This document shows positions 23,505-35,164 of a stretch of DNA of 64,000 nucleotides, in pieces. The notes beneath the pieces were generated by a model. That model was not told where the DNA came from. It made no database searches and was given only the letters and a program-made list of their open reading frames with translations. Origin of the DNA: Dicyema japonicum (Eukaryota > Dicyemida > Rhombozoa > Dicyemidae); assembly GCA_011109175.1 (NCBI GenBank), contig RDEW01000055.1, positions 105,589 through 169,588 on the forward strand. The letters are read 5' to 3'. The translations under genes were made by a program, and so were the position numbers. Positions within the stretch are counted from its first letter, which is position 1; the number at the start of each line of letters is the position of its first letter.

Positions 23505-23932
23505 ATGGACTTTCAACAAAACATAAATGACCAGTTAACACAAATTAAGGTTAAAATGATAAGACATGTTAACCAATTCACCTAAAATATAGAAATTAAT
23601 CAATGAGAGAATGAAAATGTATAAAGAATGGAAGTTATTAAATCACAATTTGAGTTCTGTAATAATTACAATTCTGGGGGTTTACAATTATATAACCATC
23701 TTATGAGGCAACAGAGACATTTTAGTGATAAATATTCTGTATAAGATTTATTTAAGCGAAAGCACTACCCACAGTCTTCCCTGAATTACCCTCACAACTA
23801 TCCCCAATACAGAGAAACTAATAAAATGGAGAATATTGACAAGCACGACTATTACGAATTGATGATTATGCAGAGTGCTCAGATGAATGAAGCTATCGTA
23901 CAGCAGATGATGAAATACTCACTGAAGTGGTA
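23505..23932 (+). CDS. Small DUF4587-like protein
   Basis: ATG at 23505 opens MDFQQNINDQLTQIK. After unresolved splicing, the region from about 23640 reads VIKSQFEFCNNYNSGGLQLY, NHLMRQQRHFSDKYS, RKHYPQSSLNYPHNYPQYRE, then DYYELMIMQSAQMNEAIVQQ and MMKYSLKW before TAA at about 23932. The block with paired Met-Gln repeats resembles the DUF4587 motif of uncharacterised animal proteins such as C21orf58. The function of that family is unknown. It converges on the minus-strand gene ending at 23962. Confidence 0.4.
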
Positions 23933-23961
23933 ATGTAACACATATAATATTAAAATCCCCA

Positions 23962-24258
23962 TTAAGATGGTAAAACTCGGTTAGTAACAATATACTTTTT
24001 ATAAAATGATTCTTTTTTCTTTCTTGTCTTGTTGACCAATTTCAGTAAGTCAGAGAATAACTGTTTAGGACTTTTATATGACATGTTATTTAATTTTTCT
24101 AATATTTCATTGCAATCATTCATATTCAGATCACTGCACTTTTCACTGAGGACATTCATTTGATTGTCTGTTAGAGCATCATCTCTGTGCATAGTGTTGG
24201 AACACTTTCTATTATACTCCTTAGCTAGAACTGACGACACACTAATATGTGGCTCCAT
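23962..24258 (-). CDS. Hypothetical basic protein
   Basis: A 98-codon frame from ATG (24258) to TAA, with no detectable intron. Features: acidic/polar middle (SDLNMNDCNEILEKLNNM) and a basic stretch LVNKTRKKKESFYKKY near the C-terminus, a possible nuclear signal. No family recognised. It lies directly downstream of the 103-bp tandem repeat and convergent with the DUF4587-like gene. It could be the last exon of a longer gene. Confidence 0.4.
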   Translation of the reverse strand: MEPHISVSSVLAKEYNRKCSNTMHRDDALTDNQMNVLSEKCSDLNMNDCNEILEKLNNMSYKSPKQLFSDLLKLVNKTRKKKESFYKKYIVTNRVLPS

Positions 24259-24351
24259 CCTGACAACTATTATTCCGGTGGCATTTAATAGATTTTTAAG
24301 TCAATTACGTCATTGACAGTTACGCACATGTTCACATCAATAAGCAAGTCA

Positions 24352-24660
24352 TATTATGACTAACTCGTGACTCCTCGGAGGGAGGCATAAATTGGGGAAC
24401 TTACAATTCGAGTTTATAGTTGGATCACTAAGTTCAAATAACAAAAGCGGTCGATATTATGACTAACTCGTGACTCCTCTGAGGGAGGCATAAATTGGGG
24501 GAACTTACAATTCGAGTTTATAGTTGGATCACTAAGTTCAAATAACAAAGCGGTCGATATTATGACTAACTCGTGACTCCTCTGAGGGAGGCATAAATTG
24601 GGGAAACTTACAATTCGAGTTTATAGTTGGATCACTAAGTTCAAATAACAAAAGCGGTCG
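24352..24660. repeat. Tandem repeat, 3 copies of a 103-bp unit
   Basis: Units start at 24352, 24455 and 24558 with TATTATGACTAACTCG and end AAAGCGGTCGA. Copies differ only by one substitution and single-base indels. Each unit holds a short inverted pair (CTCC/GGAG) and a longer one, GAACTTA ... TAAGTTC, spanning about 39 nt, which could fold as an RNA or DNA hairpin. The array begins about 40 bases past the NUFIP1 stop. I see no match to 5S rRNA, tRNA or a known snRNA. Confidence 0.9.
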
Positions 24661-24701
24661 ATTATACAAATATAGTGAACTAACAACGACGTGAATATAA
24701 A

Positions 24702-25457
24702 TTAAGGAGGTAGACAATTTTGTACAATATATTTAACACATTGCACAATCTGTAGCTTTTCATTCATAACATCCTCAGCCAATAGTTTCTCCAACAGACT
24801 GCACTCAGTCTTCTCCTTCCTCCATTTATTCCTATATTCAACCCTTCTTTCTACGGGGGCTTCTGTGGCAAGTTTCATCTGACTCCTTCTGCAATTGAGG
24901 GAATCCCTAAAATGAACAGAAATATCAAACATTTTTCTATCCTGTATCCACCGTTGAACATCTTCCTTAGAGTTCCCCATATTTTATCAGCAATCCCAGA
25001 CATGTGTTGCTACAATAGTAATAACCAGACAACCGCCTTAATATGAATATCAACCAGTTTTTGAGCCGCAAAATACTTACATCTTCATAGGGACACTTAA
25101 ATCAGTAAATACTAAACCTTAATATGTCCCCTGATGTGGGTGTCATAAAGATCATTATTCTTAAATCCTCTATCACACGTGTCGCAGTAGTACTTGTTTT
25201 GATTTAACTGTTGTTGTGCTATCTGGTGTAATTACTCTTATTATTACTCTTTGTGGATGACAAGGACGTGGTGGGAACAAATAAGGTCTGTTATGGGGGT
25301 AATAATTAGTATGAACTGGATAATTCATATATTGATGATTATATTGCATCGGAGGTGGCCACTGGTGAGGTCTAAACGACACATATGGAGGATGGGAAGG
25401 ATAAGTTGGTGGGCGTGTATAACGCCAATATGGGCGACCATTTGGTCTATTATGCAT
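24702..25457 (-). CDS. NUFIP1: NUFIP1 homologue, snoRNP assembly factor
   Basis: NUFIP1 is a zinc-finger RNA-binding protein that helps assemble box C/D snoRNPs. The ATG at 25457 starts a Pro/Tyr-rich region (YPSHPPYVSFRPHQWPPP). Introns: 25223-25247, 25096-25117 and 25010-25033 (25, 22, 24 nt); 24 nt starting GTTTGATATTT at about 24904-24927 may be a fourth. Zinc fingers follow: YYCDTCDRGFKNN ... H...H, then CPYEDCKYFAAQKLVDIHIK. Next is GIADKIWG ... WIQDRK, the diagnostic NUFIP1 block, and a C-terminal SLLEKLLAEDVMNEKLQIVQ ... YIVQN. Two single-base deletions break the frame, between D and C of CPYEDC (about 25078) and in GGGG at 24975-24978. With both allowed for, the length is a whole number of codons. 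Assembly error is as likely as decay. Confidence 0.82.
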
Positions 25458-25534
25458 AACACACTTAAAACACGTCAGTTAAAATAAGTTAAATTAAACT
25501 CAATCATTAAAATAATATAAAGTACAAAAATATT

Positions 25535-25775
25535 TATAAAGACAATTTGTTTGGCCGACCAAGGATAACTCTCCCTATCATGATCCACAAAGACCTCCAA
25601 AGAGTGAGGAAATGTTTAAAGACGGAAGATGACCTGGACGAGCTGAAATCGATTGCGTGTAACCATGGAGGGTGGAACAGGCTAACTAAAACATTGTTTC
25701 TTGTGTATTTGCTATAATCATTATGGCAAGGAGATAAGTGCTTATAATAATATTTTGTTTGTCCCTTCGGAGATG
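25535..25775 (+). pseudogene. Family A LINE, 3' fragment
   Basis: Plus-strand FGRPRITLPIMIHKDLQR and EDDLDELKSIA match the end of the family A protein. The 3' UTR GATAAGTGCTTATAATAAT is the same as that of the copy ending near 28980, so both belong to one subfamily. Everything 5' is missing, as expected from incomplete reverse transcription. Confidence 0.7.
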
Positions 25776-26005
25776 TCAGGAATTTCTGGTTTACAATGGA
25801 CACTCTAGTCAGTCGATTCAATGATCCAAAATGCCACCAGGAATCAATACGAGATAGAATTACTTCAAGAGCATATCCCGATTGCTACTGTAAGAGTAAA
25901 CATAAATTCAAACGCCCTATAATAAATTACATATATTTGACAATATTGCAATATTAAATTAATAAAATAATTGCAAAAAAATAACTTATAATCAGGACAA
26001 GATGC

Positions 26006-28985
26006 ATTTTTTGGTTGAGCTGGTGACTTGGCTCTTGAACTCAATGTCTGGAAAACACAACATCAGCCATTGGACTTGTCTCGTTTAACGTCAGGGGACT
26101 CTCTAGCGTTTGGAAACCGGAAGGAACTGGTCGAGGATCTTTCAAAGTACAAGATTTCAATCGCCTGCCTTCAGGAGACCAAACTATAACGGGATCGAAG
26201 AACAACATGGGAACTTTCGACTAATCTTCCTTCCAGGTGGAAACAAGCACTATGGGCTAGGATTTGCGTCAGGAATGATCTATCCAAGAGAGTCTGCGTA
26301 TTTCAGTGTGAATGATAGAATCGGGGTGTTGCAGTTGAAACTGGATGACCTCAACCCGTCGAAGAAAGATCTAACTATAACAAACGTTTACGCTCCTCAC
26401 AATGGATGGCTTAATAAAAACCCTGAGAGATTGATGACTTTTACACCAGTCTTTATGCCGTCTTCTCCAAGTATGCTCTCTCAACATTAGTAATGTACAC
26501 AGGAGACCTAAATGCGAAAGCTGGCACCCAAGTTACAACCGTTGAGACATTCATGGGAAGGGATGGTAGGGGGAAAAGAAATCTCCCGGGAACCCTACTA
26601 GCTAACTTCTGACAAAGGAACAACCGATTATTATGCAAATCAGGCTTCATGCATCCAGCCAGACATAAATCAACGTGGTCGGGACACAGAACAAATCCCG
26701 AAGGGCGAGTGATAAATATGTACAACCAGATCGACTATATCATATGCAGGAAAAAAGATCGAAGGACTATACTTGATGCACGACCTTATGGTGGATTGAT
26801 TATCGACAGCGACCACAAAATGGTTATTTCTAGACTTTCTCTAAAGAGATTTATGGTACTACAAAGAACGAAATAGAAGGAATCACATTGAAACCACAGA
26901 ACCCAACTCTAGACGTTATAACTTGGAATCCCTAATCAGTCAATCAGAAGGGGCCCTAGCATTCAAAGAATATCTGGATGCAAAACTAGAAAACATGCCT
27001 ACAGATTTGCCGCCCGGAAAATCCTGAGATTTCGCAAAGCAATCAATACATAAAGGAGCCAATCTGCATCTATTGAAAGAAAATGAGAAAATCCCATCGC
27101 ACAATGACATGTACAGGGTGAAGGACCTTGCCAATAAACAGAATATCATATGGATGCTATATCAAAATACTGACGATTCTAACGTGGAATCAAAATTGCG
27201 GCTAAAGAGAAAAACCATCAAAGCAAAAATAAGAAAAACTATACGCCAGCATAACAGAAATAGAGCACTGGACCAGATTAAGAAGAATCTCTCAAGGACA
27301 ACGCTAAATTTACGAAGCTGTTAAACAGATGAAAGGAATGAGACCCATCAACCGATGATGATAAGAGATGACAAAGGAGCGCAATTGTGGACCAAAGGGA
27401 AGTGGCGGAAATTATCGCTGCCCACTTTGGAAAACTTTTCACCAAGAAACGACACTAACCATCCTAGAACGAGGAAAATTGGACGAGAAATCACATATGA
27501 AGTTGAACTTGGGAGTTCCAAGTTGAAAAACAACAGGACTCCTGGTCCCGACGGACTCGGTGGTGAATTCTTCAAATATGGAACCCAAAAGCTGTATGAA
27601 TGCATCGCTAGGATCCTGAATGAAATGTATTATTATGGTCACACGCTGACCCTGGGATAGGGTACCTTGATACCTGTACAGATGGCGAATAAACCAAGAG
27701 CTAAGGTGGAGAACCTCCGTCCAGTCATATTAATGAATTCACTTCGGAAAATTTTGGCGAACATAACATTACAAAGGATGGAAGGACGCCTAGATACTTT
27801 TCTGTCGCTATACCACAGCAAATTCCGAAAAGGAAGATCTACTTACGATGTTTTGTGGTCCCACAAGTGGAGATCTGCGGCCGTTCAAAAATTCAAAATG
27901 TCTACAACCATCCTCGGAATCGACATTTCGAGGGCCTTCGAGTCTGTCGACAGGCTAATACTGGTTCTGGGGAGTTTCCTAAACGCTTCCACTGTCAGAA
28001 TGGCCACCACCCTCCTAGCTGATACTTAGCTCACTGTAAGAGTCGGGGGAACCTTGTCTCGCCGATTTGAGACGACTGTTGGCACTCCACAGGGAGACCC
28101 ATTATTATCTATCTTTTTTGTCATATACCTTGAAGCTGCTTTACGGGAGGCAAAACCGATAATGGGTTAAAAGACAAACATTATTGCGTATGATGACGAC
28201 GTAGACTTTATTTCAAATGACAAAATACCGCTCACCCGCTTGATGGAAGAAGTGCCTGGAAGACTAGCTGAATGGTTCCTAACTGTAAATCCGGACAAGA
28301 CTGAGTAACTGAACTCAAGAGGGCAGAAACAAGGACGAGGAGCACTGGCGCATGAGCAAAAAGCTTGGCTCCCTTTTTGGAGACTATGAAGACATTACAA
28401 GAAGAAAACCTTAGTACAAACTGCTTTTTCCAGATTGAAGAACACTAACTCACAAAAAGGACCTTGACGATATAACAAAAACTCGATTATACAACTAGTG
28501 AAACCCATATTACTGTATAACGATGGTACCTGGTCCTGCTCAAAAAATAAACTGAAAAGGCTTAATACGTTTCATAGAGACCAACTACGGCATATGATTT
28601 TCGAAAGAAGTGATACGAGGGTATCATCTAATCTCCTCTATAAAAGGACCTCAGAAATTTCTAATGAGATTCTGGATACACGATGGAGGCTTTTCGCCCA
28701 TATTCTGCGACTGGAACTAGATGCCCCCACGAACGTAGCCATGGAGGATTACTTCATGTTGGAAGCCCCCGTTTCCGTGGTAGCCCAAGGTCGACATTGC
28801 CATCGTTCTCGACGAGGACCTCAAAGAAATGGGACGGCATCTTGGTGGAGAGGATCTGACTGGTTGCGCACTGCGGCTTTGAATAGGAGGAAGTGGATGA
28901 AACTAACCAGTGATTTGCTAACTCGTGTTGCACATGCTTTGTCAAGTCCTATGATATAACGATAAGTGCTTATAATAAATTCTAA
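26006..28985 (+). pseudogene. Family A LINE, nearly full-length but frameshifted copy
   Basis: Begins TTTTTTGGTTGAGCTGGTGAC (family 5' motif). Endonuclease: TTSAIGLVSFNVRGLSS-type start, HYGLGFASGM, TNVYAPHNGW, YTGDLNAKAGT and TIDSDHKMVISRLSL. Then RT: RTPGPDGLGGEFFKYG, LRPVILMNSLRKILANI, FRKGRSTYDVLWSHKWRSAA, ILGIDISRAFESVDR, VGTPQGDP, and YDDDVDFIS (catalytic YADD altered to YDDD). C-terminal: YNDGTWSCSKNK, DTRWRLFAHILRLE. The 3' end GATAAGTGCTTATAATAAA lies near 28980. Several stops and frame changes; inactive. Confidence 0.8.
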
Positions 28986-29033
28986 ACACTTAGAAGCTTT
29001 AGTAACGCTGACAACCCGGCCACACGTGATCAA

Positions 29034-30500
29034 ATGGAAAACAAGATTTTCCTAAACAAAATTATGAAATACTACTTCTACACGAGTATCATCCCACACA
29101 AGAAATTCGAAAGTCCATCCATCCTAGCCCTCAAACCTAAAAGAGCCACCTCCCCGATTGTCCTCTCTTTGGAGAACGTACAGAACATGGTCAAGGGTCA
29201 AAAGTCGACTTATTCCTGTGGTCCGGACGGAATCCCTGCAATAGTTCTGAAAAACATAGGCCCTATGCTATCATGGCCCTCACAAAAATTTTCAACTTTT
29301 CAATCAACGAAAATTGTATTCCTTCCATGGAAGCTATCAAACATACGACCAATTCTGAAACCCGGGTGACCAAAGGGATCACCAGCCTCATACAGACCAA
29401 TATCTTTCCTATGTGTTACATCAAAACTTTTGGAAAAGCTGATTTTTGAACTAATCAAACCATACCTTTTTGATGCACCTTTTCAACACGGATTCAGAAA
29501 AGGACACTTCACAGAAACGCATCTTACATGCCTTACAAATTTCATCAAGGATGGACTAAAGCGGAAACCTCATCAGAAGTCATTGTTATGCTCCATGTAG
29601 AAAAAGCTTTCGACACTATCCCAAAAAGCTTTTGACAAGGAAGATCTTTACGTCAAAAATTCCAAACAACCTGAAAATCTGGATCGCTAATTTCCTAAAT
29701 GGAAGAAGAGGAAGAGTAACTGTTGGAAAACTAGATAAGTGAACCAAGTTCCTTCCAAATGGGGTCCCTCAAGGATCTCCACTGTCACCTCACCTGTTCA
29801 ACTTATTCTTGAATGATATGCCCTCCCTTTCCAGTGACGATACTCTGGTTCTGACATATGCGGATGATATAATCGTCGCAGTCAAAGACCAGTGCGTTAA
29901 CACAGCTGTTTACCGGATACAAGCTTCATTTTACGATCTGAACTGTTGGCTCGGTAAGAACATTCTACATACAAGTCCCGAAAAGTCATACAACAATTTT
30001 CACAACAGAAGATTGACAAACTCCGCTCCATGTGTAACCATAAATGGAAACTCAATCCCCACGACCAACTCGGTCAAGATACTGGGCGTAACTTACGACT
30101 CAATCTTGACCTTCAGCAAACACATCGACAACGTAATCTCTTCGGCACAACGAAAGCTAAATTTTGTTAAAACACTCCTTGGACAATATAAGGGGTGTTT
30201 CAACTCAAATTTGGACTCGCTCTACGTGCAGTATATTCAACCGTCTCTAACATACGGGTGTGCTGCATGGGGAACCAACCTATCAAACAGGAATATAGAA
30301 AAAATCAATACCATCCAAAAATGGCCAGTAAGGCTATGCAAAGGTGTTCTCGGACACCTTTTTAGGAATTAGTGAGGAAAACCGGAGCCTTACTACCCTC
30401 CAAAAAGTTAGAAACCCCCGCCCAATCCGGAAATGCGAAGAACACCGAGCAAGAATGAGATGGCTACTCGAGGCGGCCGGAATCACCTGACGGCTATGTA
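29034..30500 (+). pseudogene. Family B LINE, RT-only degenerate copy
   Basis: RT pieces: CGPDGIPAIVLKNIGPMLS, WKLSNIRPILKPG, PFQHGFRKGHFTETHL, LHVEKAFDTIP, FLPNGVPQGSPLSPHLFNLF and LTYADDIIVAVKDQ. The thumb region includes KILGVTYDSILTFSKHIDNV and TYGCAAWGTNLS. The longest open part is 29809-30372. No endonuclease and several stops. Confidence 0.75.
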
Positions 30501-30547
30501 GTTATTTAATTTGTCGGTAATTTTAGGTTTTTAATAATAATTTCAAA

Positions 30548-31330
30548 ATGTTTTTTAAAGAGAAATCTAATTTTACCAATTTTTCAGACTTGAAGAACTT
30601 TATACAATATGGTTTCTCGCACAGGCCAGGACACATAAAGACTGTATTTTGCACCATAAAAATCCACAAAGCTTTTGACTCTGTGTCAAGGAGGATTATT
30701 ACTTGGAAAATTTACCAAACAAAAATACCTGGAAAGCTTATACTCTGGCTAGCTAACTTCGGAGGGGACGCGTCTGCATTGGCCAGTCAAGGTCTATTTC
30801 TCGGCTTTTTCCAAATGGTGTTCCCCAAGGAACCCCTTTGTCTTCATTACTATTCAATATTTACAAGGCGGATCCCCAACAACTGAAGTCGACATGACAT
30901 TCTTCTGACTTATGCCGACGATATTATCATTGAGCCACGTGATTGGGACACCCAGATGACTACTTTGAGATTACAACAAAATCTGGACTGTCTTAACGAA
31001 TGTCTACTAGCACTTAGAATTCCTTAGAAGTCCGTCAAAACTCTACATCAGACAAAAACTGAAAAGATAGACGGTCGATTTAAAAACAATGATGTTAGCC
31101 GTTAGAAAATCTCAAAAGATCCTTGGGGTGATTTTTGACATGTACATTTCATTCTTCCTCCATGTTGAAAAAGTAGTTTCAAAATGTGAAAAAAACTAAT
31201 GTTTGAATACTTTATCTGGACTATAGAAGATAGGAAATACCCCAATCCTGAATTCTATTTACAACCAATTCATTAAACCTTGCATTTGTTAAGCATGTGG
31301 CATCTGAGGTTCATTCTTGGACAAATATTA
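30548..31330 (+). pseudogene. Family B LINE, second RT fragment
   Basis: Tandemly follows the previous relic. TVFCTIKIHKAFDSVSRRII, LANFGGDASAL, FPNGVPQGTPLSSLLFN-type sequence split over two frames, LLTYADDIIIEPRDWDTQ and, near 31110, KILGVIFD. Probably an independent insertion because motif order restarts. Confidence 0.65.
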
Positions 31331-31965
31331 AGATCGAGGCTAAAAGATAAATTTAAAAATTAAGAAATGTAACATTACTTACACAATTGAACAAGCTTAA
31401 AATTTTATAATTTTACTTGGGGTTTATTACTAAAAATTCATTACTATTAAAATTTCCCCAAAATAGAGGTTTTCCCGCAGTTTGGGTTTCCCAAAACGAG
31501 ATCGGACTGTAATTCTTTGTCTTTCATTTCAATTAGCATAGTGTTACGTAATTATTTGATTCACCTGTCTCAGGGGGCGACAATCTGTTTCTAAAACAAG
31601 TTTGACTTAATAATGTTTTGACTGATGAGTACTAACAGGGAAGTTGGGTTCCCTCACACGTGTCCTGTTAAGACTAACGTCATGAAAAGGTTAATATTAT
31701 TATAAATAATGTGAAAATAAGTCATTAAAACTCAATTTAAATATTTGTAATGTAAATATACTCAGTTATGAAGTATTGTTAGTATAAGAGAGGGGTCACT
31801 TAATTGTATGGGGATAGAGGATGTAGTTATGTTGATTGTGTGATTGGTATTGGTCTTATTTTAGTATTACTAGTGTGGATGTCATTTATGATGGCATGTC
31901 GTACTATATAATGGAAACAAATTATGAGAGAATATGATTCCTATGTGGTTAACAACTTGTGGGAA
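31331..31965. other. Mostly empty, possible membrane-segment exon
   Basis: Nothing firm. Bases 31808-31910 give an open stretch reading CVIGIGLILVLLVWMSFMM, a plausible membrane helix, but it has no start codon, no intron partners I could link and no recognised family. Confidence 0.2.
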
Positions 31966-31969
31966 TTAA

Positions 31970-34900
31970 GATGTGATTAAATTATTAAGGATAATAAAGG
32001 AATTGAAATTTCAAAAAGTTACAAAACTGAAAAGCAAATTGGTCAAAGTCGGCTTACACAACTCTTCCCGTCCTCCGGGGAACTACAACTGTCAATTCCT
32101 TCTCAGTGGAGAACAGGACCAGTGCAAAGCTAAAGAATCTGAAATAGCTAATGAAATGGTTATAACAGCGACCAATCAATAACACGTGAGAGCGGAACAC
32201 ATTATTGAAAAGCTTACAGATTCAATCAATTCCATTAGGAAGTACTCAAACAGCCTGGTTGTACGGACTTCAATCATGTCAACTACAAGTGCGATAAAAT
32301 CTCCAATATATTGTATCTTCTCGATGAATCAGGATCTATGCGAATGAGTCACAGAGGCCCTGGCACCTTCCGTCTTGAATTCTAAAGAGGTCTGATAAGA
32401 CGGCCTTTATGAACATCGCTAATCCGCTGCAGCTATTTCATTGGTAGGAATATGGTCATTTGCGAATGATGCGGAGAGGTCCATTGATTTGTTATAACTG
32501 CCAACAATTCAGTCACTTTGCACACCAATGCAAGGAAAGAACAAGTGTTTCCGCTGTGCCGGAGAAAACGACATCTCAGAATCCAAGATGGATCCTGGAT
32601 CGAAAACAAACTGTGTCAACTGCGGTCTTCTAAACACGGGGTCAGATATGGGGGATGCCCAGTGCTTAGAAGCTAGAAAAAATTGATACTCGCAATAATA
32701 AAACGGAATCAAGACAGATGGAAAGGACAAAAGTTGAATGCAACACGGAAACACCGCTGAGAATAAACACGGTCCCATAGCCAAAGAAACCGGCTGAGAG
32801 TAGTAGAAGAATAATCAGCATAATAAGGGATCGTTTGGCAGACCCAACATGAAAAGATTTCTAAAAAATTATAAGATATAATTTCAAGATTAAAGTAATT
32901 CAGAACAATCCTTGGAGTGGATTTAAAAAAAGATGGTGGATCTGGCAATGGAGAGCCCAGGCCACCTAAAAAATTGAGAAGAGGTCTGAAGATAGTGTTG
33001 GTGAATTCCCGATCCCTTAGGAAAATGCATAGTGATCTTAAACTACTTGTGACTACTTGTGACAACCACCAACTGGTGGTCAATGAGACCAAGATAAAAA
33101 AAGACCAATACTAATAAAATATAAGGATACCATTCTGTAGAAATACCATGGGAGGAGGACGACTTGGCTGATACGGGAACCTCATTCTCTACCGTGATGA
33201 CTCAGAAGTACGGAACCAGAGCATCATCTCGGCTATGCAGTGCAAATTCGTGTCGATTGAAATACATTGCTGCAGATCGTGGATAAGTATCGGGGGGTCC
33301 TGTCAATATAAGAAACTGTTCTACAGATTAACTAATTCTTTGAAAGAAATGCAATGTCTATAATGGTGGGCAACCTAAATGCCATCATCGTGATATACGG
33401 ATGCTACAAAACTAATGGTGACGGAATACGGTTGAAAATCTTGCCTTGAGGTCATGACATCAGATGAGCCGAACCATTTCTCTCACCATGGTGGAGACAT
33501 GCCTGATGTGTTCCTTGTATCAGCTGTACACCTATGAGGAGAGACCAAAACTATTTGAGATATCAGCAGTGACCATATACCACAAGAAATGGTCCTGAAC
33601 CTAGGACCACATGTCATCGAAGATGTCTTTATAAAATATGACATATCGACTGGGAGCTCGAATATGGATATGGAGCACAGACGGAGGGATGAGGCGACCA
33701 AATTGGATGTCAAGATCCCTCCTGGAAGATTTAAAAGAGAATAACTGGCCACAAAATGATGCAAGGAAGATTGTTCTGAGGAATCCAAATGGGGGTACGC
33801 ATTTTGTGGAAGAACCTCAGCAATATTCAAAAACCAACTGGATAGAATTCAAAAAATCAACCCATTGTTATTAATCCCATGTGAACAGATGAACGAGTCA
33901 CTAGAACTCTGCAACTACTCGCTAACGACCTCAGATATGTTGAGAAGAAAATTACCCTCGAGAAGGTCAAGGCAGCAATTAAAGTATGCAAGGCCAATGC
34001 TTCGACCTCGTCAGCATGAAAATGTTCACTATAAAATATGGATATATCCCAGTATGGTGGAAAAACTCTACATTCAGAATGATTCCCAAACCAGGAAAGC
34101 CGGGGAGGCACCCTCTCAACTATGGACCGATCAGCCATATATGCTCGATATCCGAGATTATTGAGCGAATTATTTTCAAGAGGATGTGTCTGCATATAGA
34201 AGAGACCGGTTTCCTACTCGCAGAACAATGAGGCTTTAGAACAGGAAAATCCTACGCGACTGCATATATCAAATTTACGGACGTACTAAAAGGAACAAAA
34301 TGCAAGAGACAATTAGTGTGCTTGGATATATCCAAGGCCTACGATAATGTGTGGCACGTGTCTGCAGATATTCCAAGTCACCTATTCGTATGGCTAAGGA
34401 ATTTCTTAATCGGATGGAGTCATCAAGTGCGCATCGGAGGACACGTATCCAAAGATATTTCACTCTAGAGAGGTGTTCCTCGGAGCTCTGTTTTAAGCTC
34501 ATTATTATTCAACATATTCATGCCAACTTACTAATCCCATCCGAAACTAAATTGCTAATTTATACGGATGATATCCTGATAATGGACATGTCTGGAAAGT
34601 CAGCCTTATCGGAGAGGAGGCTCAAGAAATTTATTAATCAGACTGGTGTGACCGGAGAGGAATGATGCTCTCAAAGGAAAAGTCGAACTTCTTAAGAATC
34701 AGCCGTATCAGAAGTCACCATGAACGGCTTCACGCACTGTGAGTACCAAGAATGCGGTTACTCCACTACCTAAATGCTACGATTGATCATGAAGGCTCAT
34801 TTCTGAAGATGTTAAGCTGAGGAGGAAAAGAGCGCTACAGGCACTCCTCTGTACGCGTAGACTGTCCATCAGTACTGAGAAGTTTCTCTTCATATTGATG

Positions 34901-35160
34901 ATGATTATTCTACCAAATTGTTGTACGGTTGTGAGGAGTGGTACATCACTAAAAAGGAAAATATACTATCATTATTAGAAAAGTTTAGAAGATCAGAGAT
35001 AAGGTTGTCTTTAGAGACTACATGCCGGCTTGAGAATAGAGGAGTTCAAGATTCTTGTCCAATAAAACAGATAGTTGATAACAGGATTCGCGGCTTCCAC
35101 AAAAGAACGCATGAAAATTGAGGCGATAGGGGACGAGAGAGGTGTCCAAATCGAAAAGGC
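31970..35160 (+). pseudogene. Family C LINE (zinc-knuckle ORF1 plus EN-RT), degenerate copy
   Basis: ORF1 remnants at 32200-32680 include CYNCQQFSHFAHQC-like and CFRCAGENDISES zinc knuckles and VNCG. The endonuclease region starts near 32917 (LKIVLVNSRSLRKMHSDLK, QLVVNETKIK) and reaches DHIPQEMVLNLG near 33580. RT pieces: PVWWKNSTFRMIPKPGKPG, SHICSISEIIERIIFKRM, EETGFLLAEQ, LVCLDISKAYDNVW, LLIYTDDILIMDMSGKS (catalytic motif YTDD). It is cut at about 35160, where the family B element begins. Same order as the copy at 45538-49096. Confidence 0.75.
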
Positions 35161-35164
35161 GGAA

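Noticed and set aside
24352-24660. CRISPR-like array
   Set aside because: The 103-bp units are adjacent with no variable spacers, and the DNA is animal.
25251-25487. Plus-strand Trp/Met/Ile-rich ORF
   Set aside because: Reverse complement of the Pro/Tyr-rich NUFIP1 first exon.
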